NCBI GenBank assembly: GCA_022843945.1
Contig: JALHMR010000039.1
Coordinates: forward strand, 1 to 48,994
From: Rhodospirillaceae bacterium
GTDB lineage: Bacteria; Pseudomonadota; Alphaproteobacteria; CACIAM-22H2
DNA: 48,994 nt
Direction of reading: 5' to 3'
Part shown: one piece after another, positions 8,035 through 17,314 of the stretch
How positions within the stretch are numbered: the stretch's first letter is position 1
Layout of the letters: each line of letters opens with the position of its first letter
Notes under the pieces: model-generated
Seen by the model: only the letters and a program-made list of their open reading frames with translations
Database searches by the model: none
Told to the model about the DNA's origin: nothing
Program-made: the position numbers and the translations under genes

Positions 8035-8376
8035 ATGCCGGATAGCCAAGCCACCCCCGACCCCGACCGCGCGATGTTGATTCTGGCCAACGCGGTGGCC
8101 GAGATCGTCGGGCCGAAGAGCCCCGCTTTCCAGCATCTCCTGCTGGCTGCGGGAAGCCAGGCGGGCGGTGATCATGCCCGGGCGCGCGAAACCTTCGACA
8201 ATCTGCCAGGTGCCCAGCGCCGCGCGGTTCAGGGCAAGGCCGAGACCACCGCCGTCGCCGTGCGGCAGCAGAACGTTCTGCGCGGCGTGCTGCGCAATCT
8301 GCCGCGTTGGCGGCCGGACAATGTCGAATGGGTCTGGCCGGCCGGAGAACGCCCGGTACCGAGGCCGACTCGCTAG
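8035..8376 (+). CDS. Hypothetical protein
   Basis: This 113-residue, mostly helical, soluble protein is not recognised. It has a helix-rich centre (AMLILANAVAEIVG, HARARETFDNL) and a tryptophan- and proline-containing tail (LPRWRPDNVEWVWPAG). No signal peptide or membrane helix is visible, and the ribosome site is weak. It is a single-gene unit reading toward the hairpin terminator at 8430-8451. Codon use looks like that of its neighbours, so it is probably real. Confidence 0.5.
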   Translation: MPDSQATPDPDRAMLILANAVAEIVGPKSPAFQHLLLAAGSQAGGDHARARETFDNLPGAQRRAVQGKAETTAVAVRQQNVLRGVLRNLPRWRPDNVEWVWPAGERPVPRPTR

Positions 8377-8400
8377 CCAAAACCGTAGGCGGGAAAAACC

Positions 8401-8427
8401 CCAGTCCCAAAAAACCAGTCCAAAAAA
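8401..8427. repeat. Short direct repeat of CCAGTCC plus an A-run
   Basis: Two near-identical copies of CCAGTC(C)CAAAAAA lie side by side just before the terminator hairpin. On the minus strand these A-runs become the T-tract of the terminator that follows the proline-rich micro-ORF. Confidence 0.6.
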
Positions 8428-8456
8428 CCAAGGGGCCCGAGAGGGCCCCTTGTTCT
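8421..8456. terminator. Bidirectional intrinsic terminator
   Basis: AAGGGGCCC at 8430-8438 pairs perfectly with GGGCCCCTT at 8443-8451 around a GAGA loop. On the minus strand the stem is followed by TGGTTTTTTGG, a good T-tract, which ends the micro-ORF at 8482-8643. On the plus strand the tail is the weaker GTTCTTGAT after the 113-residue gene. Confidence 0.85.
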
Positions 8457-8481
8457 TGATGCACCGGGTTGGTCGCGCCGT

Positions 8482-8643
8482 TTAAGCGCTGACGTCCACC
8501 TCTTGGCCGCGACCGGAGTCGGGCGGCGGCGGCGGCGGTTCTTCCGGAGGCGGCGGCGGTGCCGAAGCCTCAGGCGGCGGGGGTTCCGGCGGAGGAGCCG
8601 GGGGCGACGCCGGCGGCGCGGGGCCCACACTGTCGATGGCCAT
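8482..8643 (-). CDS. Proline-rich 53-residue micro-protein
   Basis: This ORF encodes 53 residues, of which about 24 are proline, mostly in runs of three to six separated by Ala or Glu. It ends in a different, polar tail, DSGRGQEVDVSA. The ATG has GGAGAG five bases upstream, and the frame closes 31 bases before a strong terminator whose T-tract lies on this strand, so it has the parts of a complete one-gene unit. Reading the other frames of the same DNA gives only arginine-rich or broken products. No family is recognised. Extended polyproline suggests a stiff, unstructured protein and would be expected to need elongation factor P for translation (known of polyproline stretches). No function is proposed. 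Confidence 0.6.
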   Translation of the reverse strand: MAIDSVGPAPPASPPAPPPEPPPPEASAPPPPPEEPPPPPPDSGRGQEVDVSA

Positions 8644-8807
8644 TGCTCTCTCCAATAATCGATACGTTACCCATAGACTGGCACAGCCAAGCTTCCATCA
8701 CAATCGAATTCAACCTTGCCGGAAGGTTAAGAGTCGCGCGCAAACCTCTTGTTTTGTCGACTTATTTTGTCCATTTTGATCGTCAAATAACCGTGAGGAA
8801 TCAGGCC
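8644..8807. promoter_or_regulatory. Divergent intergenic region with repeated TTTTGTC
   Basis: This 164-base region separates the micro-ORF on the minus strand from bdhA on the plus strand and must hold both promoters. TTTTGTC occurs at 8752-8758 and again at 8765-8771, with a related TTTTGAT at 8774-8780, in an unusually AT-rich stretch 30-60 bases before the bdhA start. The spacing suggests an operator, but this is inference. Confidence 0.35.
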
Positions 8808-9590
8808 ATGCTGAAGGGCAAAGTAGCGGTCGTGACCGGCTCGACGAGCGGCATCGGCCTGGGTGTGGCCCGAGCCCTTGGCCGTCAGGGCGCCGACCTT
8901 CTGCTGAACGGCTTTGGGGATGCCGGGGAGATCGAGAAGCTGCGGAGCGGCCTGGCGAAGGAGATGGGGATCCGCGTGGCCTATTCCCGCGCCGACATGT
9001 CCAAGCCGGCCGAGATCGCTGGCATGATCGAGCAGGCCACCAAGGAGCTCGGGCGGGTCGACATCCTGGTCAACAACGCCGGCATTCAGCACACCTCCCC
9101 CATCGAGGCCTTCCCGGCCGAAAAGTGGGACGCCATCATCGGGATCAACCTCTCGGCCACCTTCCACGCCATTCGCGCCGCCCTGCCCCAGATGAAGAGC
9201 CGCAACTGGGGGCGCATCATCAACATCGCCTCGGCGCACGGCCTGGTCGCCTCGGTCAACAAGGTCGCCTATGTCGCCGCCAAGCACGGCGTCGTCGGCC
9301 TCACCAAGGTGGTGGCCCTGGAAACCGCGACTACCGGCGTAACCTGCAATGCCATTTGTCCCGGCTGGGTCCTGACGCCGCTCGTGCAGAAGCAAGTTGA
9401 CGACTGGGCGGCACGCGACAACATTTCCAACGAGCAGGCGAAGCTCGCGCTGCTCTCGGAGAAGCAGCCATCCAAGGATTTCGTTACACCCGAGCAGCTC
9501 GGCGGCACCGCCGTGTTCCTCTGCTCCGATGCGGCCGCGCAGATTCGCGGCGCCTGGCTGAGCGTGGATGGCGGCTGGACATCGCAGTAA
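8808..9590 (+). CDS. bdhA: 3-hydroxybutyrate dehydrogenase (SDR family)
   Basis: The 260-residue protein matches D-3-hydroxybutyrate dehydrogenase in length and pattern. It has GSTSGIG near residue 10 for NAD binding, NNAGIQH, the catalytic Ser in NIASAHGL, the YVAAK motif, CNAICPGWVLTPLV and a C-terminal LSVDGGW. It oxidises 3-hydroxybutyrate from poly-hydroxybutyrate breakdown to acetoacetate. GAGGAA at 8795-8800 supports the ATG at 8808. The CoA-transferase at 1.2-2.6 kb would be the natural next step if it accepts acetoacetate. The MFS transporter starts 61 bases downstream on the same strand. Confidence 0.93.
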   Translation: MLKGKVAVVTGSTSGIGLGVARALGRQGADLLLNGFGDAGEIEKLRSGLAKEMGIRVAYSRADMSKPAEIAGMIEQATKELGRVDILVNNAGIQHTSPIEAFPAEKWDAIIGINLSATFHAIRAALPQMKSRNWGRIINIASAHGLVASVNKVAYVAAKHGVVGLTKVVALETATTGVTCNAICPGWVLTPLVQKQVDDWAARDNISNEQAKLALLSEKQPSKDFVTPEQLGGTAVFLCSDAAAQIRGAWLSVDGGWTSQ

Positions 9591-9651
9591 GCGTCCTCGC
9601 CCCAGCGCGTCGTCCGCCTCGCCGGCCCGCTCACCGGCAGCAACAGTCCCC

Positions 9652-10797
9652 ATGAACTCGGTCGTCGTTCTCTGCATGGCGGGTTTCGCGAGTGCCGTGG
9701 CCCTGCGCGCCATGGATCCGATGCTCGGCGTCATCGCGCATGACCTGGGGGTCAGCTTTTCCGATGCCGCCGCGCTGGTCAGCGCCTATAGCGTGCCCTA
9801 CGCCGCGATGCTGCTGGTGCTTGGCCCAGTCGGCGACGCCGTCGGCAAAGCCCGCCTCCTGCGCGTCTGCATCGGCGGTTTTACTGTCGCCATGGCGCTC
9901 TCGATCATCGCTCCAAGCTACGGCTGGCTCTTTGCCGCGCGCGCCGTCGCCGGGGCCTGCGGCGGCGGATTGATTCCCGTGGCCCTGGCCCTGATCGGTG
10001 ACCGCGTGCCCTTCGCGGACCGGCAGGTCGCCATCAGTCGTTTTCTGATCGTCACGATCATGGGCCAGATGGCCGGAGCCTTCGCCTCGGGCGTCCTGTC
10101 CGAGCCGCTCGGCTGGCGGGCGGTCTTCGCCGTGCTGGCGTCGGTCGGTGCCGGCGCGACTGTCCTCGTGGTCCTCAATCTCGAGACGGCCGGCGATTCA
10201 CGTAAACGTCTGACGGTCAGCGGCATCGCGGCCGATTACCGAACCGTATTCTCCAACCCCGTCACGCCGGTGGTTCTCGGCATGGGCGCGGCGGAAGGTG
10301 CGCTGATCCTGGGGTTGTTTCCGTTCGTGACACTGCTGGTCAGCGCCCACGGGGCGAGCGGCGTGCTCGAAGCGGGCATCGCGATCGCCGGCTTTGCCCT
10401 TGGCGGCATCGCCTACGGGACGATCGCGCGCTTCCTCATCGGCAGGTTCCGCCAGCGCCAGCTGATTCGCGCCGGCGGCCTGATCGCCGGCGGCCTCTAT
10501 GCGCTCAGCGCCATGCCCATGGCGTGGACCGGGGTGGCGCTCTGCTTCTTCGGCGCCGGCTTCGGGTACTTCATGCTGCACAACACATTGCAGACCCAGG
10601 CCACCGAGCTGGCGCCGGGCGCGCGCGGATCCGCGATGGCGCTGTTTGCGGCCGCGCTATTCCTGGGCCAAGGCATCGGCCCAATTGCGGGCGGCGCGCT
10701 ATCGCCGGCGATCGGCAATAACGCGTTGTTCGTCGCCTCCGGCCTGCTGATCGCCGGCCTCAGTCTCGCCGTCGCCGGTCTGGTCAAGGAGCGCTAG
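9652..10797 (+). CDS. Major facilitator superfamily transporter
   Basis: The 381-residue protein has about twelve membrane helices and the MFS motif A-like loop GPVGDAVGKARLLR between helices 2 and 3. The pattern (AMDPMLGVIAHDLGVSFSDAAALVSAY at the start, split to keep short here as the first helix and loop) is like small-solute or drug exporters of the DHA1 type. Substrate unknown. The frame is open upstream into bdhA, but ATG 9652 gives a normal short N-terminus before helix 1. It may be read through from bdhA. Confidence 0.87.
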   Translation: MNSVVVLCMAGFASAVALRAMDPMLGVIAHDLGVSFSDAAALVSAYSVPYAAMLLVLGPVGDAVGKARLLRVCIGGFTVAMALSIIAPSYGWLFAARAVAGACGGGLIPVALALIGDRVPFADRQVAISRFLIVTIMGQMAGAFASGVLSEPLGWRAVFAVLASVGAGATVLVVLNLETAGDSRKRLTVSGIAADYRTVFSNPVTPVVLGMGAAEGALILGLFPFVTLLVSAHGASGVLEAGIAIAGFALGGIAYGTIARFLIGRFRQRQLIRAGGLIAGGLYALSAMPMAWTGVALCFFGAGFGYFMLHNTLQTQATELAPGARGSAMALFAAALFLGQGIGPIAGGALSPAIGNNALFVASGLLIAGLSLAVAGLVKER

Positions 10798-10853
10798 CCC
10801 AGCCGCCTACCCCAACGGGCAGGCGCCAGTCCGAACGGGTAGGCCCGATCGTC

Positions 10854-11084
10854 CTAACGGATACGGATGCCGAAGATACGCAAGCCGCGGCTACGGCTGC
10901 TCCCCGACGTGCTGCCGCCGGAAGACACCTGCGCGTAGCTGCGTTCTGTATTCGCCAGCAGCAGGACCACCGCCGGCGGCGTCGCGACGGAAAGCCGCCC
11001 GCATGCCGCCAGGAAGCGCCGGCGCGCCTGGTTATCGCCCGTCATAGCCGCCGTCTGATCTGAGGATTTCGATTTAGACGTCAT
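10854..11084 (-). CDS. Tat-signal small protein with a short cationic mature part
   Basis: This 76-residue ORF has GAGG six bases before its ATG. Its N-terminal half contains a twin-arginine motif (ARRRFLAACG), a hydrophobic core (TPPAVVLLLAN) and a likely cleavage site after SYA. Short alphaproteobacterial proteins with this RRRFL...TPP...LLL layout are familiar as unnamed Tat-signal proteins. If cut after SYA, the mature product is only about 25 residues: a Ser/Gly-rich stretch followed by RSRGLRIFGIRIR, strongly cationic and amphipathic. The longer frame reaching 11243 runs into the tRNA gene and is not used. Function unknown. Confidence 0.65.
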   Translation of the reverse strand: MTSKSKSSDQTAAMTGDNQARRRFLAACGRLSVATPPAVVLLLANTERSYAQVSSGGSTSGSSRSRGLRIFGIRIR

Positions 11085-11194
11085 CTCAACCTCGATACTC
11101 TCTCCCACGCTCCTAAGAGTGGGGATGAGTACCGCCAAGCTGTAGCGGCGCTTTTGTGGCAAAAATCGGCGACTCGGGTCGGTGTCTGGGGAGA

Positions 11195-11269
11195 TGGTGA
11201 GCCCGGTGGGGATCGAACCCACGGCCCCATGATTAAAAGTCACGTGCTCTACCGCTGAGCTACGGGCTC
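11195..11269 (-). tRNA. tRNA-Lys (anticodon UUU)
   Basis: On the minus strand the sequence folds as a 75-nt tRNA including an encoded CCA end. The acceptor stem is GAGCCCG/CGGGCTC, the D stem GCTC/GAGC, the anticodon loop CTTTTAA (anticodon TTT), and the T arm GTGGG-TTCGATC-CCCAC. All four stems pair. It lies 69 bases downstream of coaD on the same strand. Confidence 0.97.
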
Positions 11270-11338
11270 GGAGTGGCGTTTATCTAAGGCTGTGACAGGC
11301 GCGTGGCAATGACAATCACGCGCGCGACCGATACCCTT

Positions 11339-11906
11339 TCAAATCGGTTTTCGACCGGCAGGCGCCGGGATCGTCGTGCCGATGCCGTCATCCTCCGGCT
11401 TGGCGGCGTCGCCGCCGCGGGCGATCGCCCGCCGTACGTGCTGCGCCACCCGGGGACTGACGAAGGGGGAGATATCGCCGCCCAGCCGGGCGATCTCCTT
11501 GACGAAGCGCGAGGAGATGAACTGCTGGCTCTCCGCGGCCATGAGGAACACCGTGTCGACCGAGACGTCGAGCCGACGGTTCATCGCGGCCATCTGGAAC
11601 TCGTACTCGAAATCCGACACGGCGCGCAGACCGCGGATGATGACATTGGCCCCGTTCGACTTGGCGAAATGCATGAGCAGCGTCTGGAACGGCTTCACTT
11701 CGATGCGCGAGGCGGCATTGTTGTTGAGCATGCGCACTTCCTCGCGCACGATCTCCACCCGCTCCTCGAGCGGGAAGAGCGGGCCCTTGCCGGCATTCAC
11801 CGCCACGCCGACGACCAGGCGGTCGACCACGCCCGCCGCGCGGCCGATGATATCGAGATGTCCGTTGGTCGCCGGGTCGAAGGTCCCGGGATAGATACCG
11901 ATCCGC

Positions 11907-11914
<8 letters not shown>
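11339..11914 (-). CDS. coaD: Phosphopantetheine adenylyltransferase
   Basis: The protein starts [19 protein letters not shown], with the nucleotidyltransferase motif TNGH, and has the expected [14 protein letters not shown] and [10 protein letters not shown] segments, so this is CoaD, the fourth step of coenzyme A synthesis (4'-phosphopantetheine plus ATP to dephospho-CoA). It is slightly longer than the usual 160-170 residues because of a C-terminal tail rich in Pro, Ala and charged residues. Its ATG overlaps the gyrA stop by eight bases, so the two are translationally coupled, as in many alphaproteobacteria. A frame extension six codons upstream lies inside gyrA and is less likely. Confidence 0.96.
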
Positions 11915-14663
<2,749 letters not shown>

Positions 14664-14976
14664 GGGAATGAATGACCTTAGCGAGAGAGGCGCGGGGGCG
14701 GTCCGGACGACGCCCGGGAGCCGAGTCTGGAAACTGTCAAAATCTAGCCTTTCCCGCAGGTGCGAGCAACGCCGCGTTGGGCCCGGGTGTGGATGAAAAT
14801 GGCCCGTTTTTATGTTGAAAAATCAATATATTATAGGACCTCAGTCAAGGCCTGGAGCGCCCCTCGCGAGACGCCCGCGAAGCCCCCAGAAGCGGGGCGA
14901 TTACGGCCTCGAAAAACCGCACCGAATTTCGTACGATGTCCGATGGCCTGACCAATTAAAAACCGGGAGGAATACG
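14664..14976. other. Intergenic region between divergent gyrA and the Bug-family gene
   Basis: These 313 bases contain no convincing gene. They should hold the gyrA promoter on the minus strand and the promoter of the binding-protein gene on the plus strand. The stretch 14805-14835 is markedly AT-rich compared with its surroundings and is the best candidate for a promoter core, but I could not match a clear -35/-10 pair with normal spacing. An open frame from 14812 continues into the binding-protein gene but lacks coding character. Confidence 0.5.
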
Positions 14977-15954
14977 ATGAAGACTGCCCTGCTCGCCCCG
15001 CTGGCGGCGCTGGCCCTGACCGCCGCGCTGACGGCGGGCGCCGCCGCCCAGTCGAAATTTCCGGAACGCCCGGTGCGCATCATCGTCCCCTTCGGACCCG
15101 GTGGCTCGTCCGACATCCTGGCCCGCGCGCTCAGCCCCAAGCTGCATGAGACCTTCGGCCAGCCCTTCGTGGTGGAGAACCGCACCGGCGCCAACGGCAA
15201 TGTCGGCGCCGACCATGTGGCCAAGTCGCGCCCCGACGGCTACACGCTGCTGCTCACCGACGTGGCGAGCGTGGCCATCAGCCCGGCGCTCTACCCCACC
15301 CTGTCTTTCGATGTGCAGAAGGAACTGACGCCGGTCTCCATGATCGCCTACGCCCCCCACTTGCTCGCGGTGAAGACGGCGTTGCCGGTCAAGTCGCCGC
15401 AGGAGCTCGTGGCCTACGCCAAGGCCAATCCCGGCAAGCTCAACTTCGCTCATAGCGGCAACGGCTCGGCGCCGCATCTCGCCGGGGTGGTGTTCAAGCA
15501 GCGCAGCGGCGTCGACTGGGTCGACATTCCCTATCGCGGCGGCGCCCCGGCAATTGCCGACGTGGTCAGCGGCCAGGCCGATTTCCTGTTCAACGGCGCG
15601 CTCGCGACGCTCTCGTTCGTGCAGAACGGCCAGCTCAAGGCCATCGGGGTCTCCGGCAAGTCGCGGCTGCCGCAGTTGCCCGACGTGCCGACCATTGCCG
15701 AATCAGGCCTGCCGGGATTCGAGACCGGCACCTACCAGGGCTTGATGGTTACCGGTGGCACGCCCGCCGACATCGTGATGCAGATCAATCGCGCGGTGCA
15801 CGCGGCCTTGCGCCAACCGGATATCACCAGCCGTCTGGCCAGCCTGGGCACCGATCCGACGCCGAATTCGCCGGAGGAGTTCAAGACCTGGTTCGATGCC
15901 TCGGTGCTCTCCTGGGCGAAAATCGTCAAGGATGCAGGCGTGAAGGTGGAGTAA
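14977..15954 (+). CDS. Tripartite tricarboxylate transporter (TctC/Bug) periplasmic binding protein
   Basis: The 325-residue protein begins with a clear signal peptide (basic start, LLAPLAALALTAALTAGAAA, cut after AAAQ). It has the Bug family signatures FPERPVRIIVPFGPGGSSDILAR (residues about 28-50), VVENRTGANGNVG and PDGYTLL. Bug proteins bind carboxylates, amides or aromatic acids in the periplasm. Many are orphans without TctAB, as here, where no membrane partners lie nearby. GGGAGGA at 14965-14971 marks the ATG at 14977. The gene ends at a bidirectional terminator shared with ssb. Confidence 0.94.
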   Translation: MKTALLAPLAALALTAALTAGAAAQSKFPERPVRIIVPFGPGGSSDILARALSPKLHETFGQPFVVENRTGANGNVGADHVAKSRPDGYTLLLTDVASVAISPALYPTLSFDVQKELTPVSMIAYAPHLLAVKTALPVKSPQELVAYAKANPGKLNFAHSGNGSAPHLAGVVFKQRSGVDWVDIPYRGGAPAIADVVSGQADFLFNGALATLSFVQNGQLKAIGVSGKSRLPQLPDVPTIAESGLPGFETGTYQGLMVTGGTPADIVMQINRAVHAALRQPDITSRLASLGTDPTPNSPEEFKTWFDASVLSWAKIVKDAGVKVE

Positions 15955-15976
15955 CCGGCCGCATCGCTCGACGGCT

Positions 15977-16012
15977 AAAAAGAACGGGCCGCTTTTCGCG
16001 GCCCGTTTGATT
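15977..16012. terminator. Bidirectional intrinsic terminator between the Bug-family gene and ssb
   Basis: AACGGGCCGC (15983-15992) and GCGGCCCGTT (15998-16007) form a perfect 10-bp stem with a 5-base loop. The plus-strand tail is TGATT. On the minus strand the stem is followed by CTTTTTA, so it serves ssb better. Confidence 0.85.
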
Positions 16013-16485
16013 CAGAAGGGGATATCGTCGTCCAGGTCGGCCTTGCGGCCGCCACCGCGCGAGCCGCCACCGCGCTCCGGCGGGCTGCCGCCGCCCATCT
16101 CGTCGTCCGGCGGGCCACCCGCACCGCCCCCGCCGCGCCCGTCGAGCATGGTGAGCTCGCCGCGGAACTGCCGCAGCACGACCTCGGTCGAGTATTTCTC
16201 GACGCCGGACTGGTCGGTCCATTTGCGGGTCTCGAGCTGACCTTCGAGATAAACCTTGGCGCCCTTCTTCAGGTATTTCTCGGCCACGTCGACCAGGCGC
16301 TCGTTGAAGATCGCCACGCGGTGCCACTCGGTCCGCTCCTTGCGCTCGCCGGTCGCCTTGTCGCGCCAGTTCTCGGAGGTCGCGAGCGACAGGTTGCAGA
16401 CCTTGCCGCCGTTGGCGAAGGTCTTCACCTCGGGATCGCGACCCAGGTTGCCGATAAGAATCACCTTGTTGACGCTGCCCGCCAT
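16012..16485 (-). CDS. ssb: Single-stranded DNA-binding protein
   Basis: This 157-residue protein has the OB-fold start [15 protein letters not shown] and the conserved W-H-R region ([10 protein letters not shown]), then a glycine- and arginine-rich linker, and ends with the acidic tip DLDDDIPF that docks repair and replication partners. It coats single-stranded DNA as a tetramer. The tail length is typical. Its stop lies just beside the terminator. cobH lies upstream on the same strand, 56 bases away. Confidence 0.97.
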   Translation of the reverse strand: MAGSVNKVILIGNLGRDPEVKTFANGGKVCNLSLATSENWRDKATGERKERTEWHRVAIFNERLVDVAEKYLKKGAKVYLEGQLETRKWTDQSGVEKYSTEVVLRQFRGELTMLDGRGGGGAGGPPDDEMGGGSPPERGGGSRGGGRKADLDDDIPF

Positions 16486-16541
16486 GGCCGGATCCTGTGG
16501 ATAAGTTGTGGTCTAGATTGTCTGGGGAGTCGGCGGCGACT

Positions 16542-17171
16542 TTAGCCGCTCGCCGGGGCCTGGGCCAGCGCGTTCACCGCGGCTGCCGCCATGGCGCTGC
16601 CGCCCCGCCTGCCGCGCAGGGCGACGAAGGGCACGCCGCGGCTGTCGCGCGCCAGCTCGGCTTTCGATTCCGCCGCGCCGATGAAGCCGACCGGGAAACC
16701 GAGGATCAGCGCCGGCCTGGGCGCGCCGGCATCGAGCAGCTCCAGCAGATAGAAGAGTGCCGTCGGCGCATTGCCGATGGCCACCACCGCACCCGCCAGA
16801 TGCGGCCGCCAGAGTTCCAGTGCAGCCGCCGAGCGCGTGCTCCCGAGACGCGCCGCGGTAGCCGCGGTGTCGGGATCGTTCAGCGTGCAGATCACCTTGT
16901 TACCCGCCGGTAAGCGGCTGGCGATAACTCCCTCGGCCACCATGCGGGCATCGCACAGCACCGGCGCGCCACCGGCCAGCGCCTGCCGGCCGGCCGCGCC
17001 GGCGCCCGGCGAGAACACCAGGTCCCCGATCACATCGACCATGCCGCAGGCATGAGCCACGCGGATCGCGACAGTTTCGAGGTCGGCCGGGATACGACTG
17101 AGATCGGCCTCCGCGCGGATCGTCGAAAACGACCGGCGGTAGATCTCCTCGCCGTCACGTATGTAATCCAT
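16542..17171 (-). CDS. cobH: Precorrin-8X methylmutase
   Basis: The 209-residue protein matches CobH/CbiC. It starts [20 protein letters not shown], has the catalytic His40 in [10 protein letters not shown], then [10 protein letters not shown], and [14 protein letters not shown] and [14 protein letters not shown] near the C-terminus. It shifts a methyl group from C-11 to C-12 in precorrin-8X to give hydrogenobyrinic acid in cobalamin synthesis. No other cobalamin gene is in the window, so this copy stands apart from any cob cluster. It sits between ssb and uvrA, which are often divergent neighbours in bacteria. Confidence 0.95.
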   Translation of the reverse strand: MDYIRDGEEIYRRSFSTIRAEADLSRIPADLETVAIRVAHACGMVDVIGDLVFSPGAGAAGRQALAGGAPVLCDARMVAEGVIASRLPAGNKVICTLNDPDTAATAARLGSTRSAAALELWRPHLAGAVVAIGNAPTALFYLLELLDAGAPRPALILGFPVGFIGAAESKAELARDSRGVPFVALRGRRGGSAMAAAAVNALAQAPASG

Positions 17172-17261
17172 CGCTCGCTCTATCCACAGCCAAGCTATCG
17201 AGTCGGCGTTCTCCCGCGAGAAAAACGAGCCGCCGGGGTCGCCTTTTGCGGTGCAGCACCC

Positions 17262-17298
17262 TATATTACGCGTGGGCCTTCGGGCCCTTTATTTTTTC
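17262..17298 (+). promoter_or_regulatory. Hairpin and U-tract in the uvrA leader
   Basis: GGGCC (17274-17278) pairs with GGCCC (17283-17287) around a TTCG tetraloop and is followed by TTTATTTTTT, the form of an intrinsic terminator, only 27 bases before the uvrA ATG. A TATATT box at 17262-17267 would place the transcript start at or next to the hairpin. No plus-strand gene lies upstream that would need stopping, so it is a leader structure or attenuator of uvrA, or the end of a short leader RNA (inference). Confidence 0.55.
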
Positions 17299-17314
17299 CC
17301 GGTTTGCCACGGTA

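Noticed and set aside
10798-10853. Pair of AACGGG(C/T)AGGC direct repeats after the MFS gene
   Set aside because: Two imperfect 11-base copies in GC-rich DNA can arise by chance and form no hairpin or array.
17200-17250. LexA (SOS) box upstream of uvrA
   Set aside because: Only an imperfect TTCTC/GAGAA palindrome is present; the alphaproteobacterial GTTC-N7-GTTC pattern is not matched.
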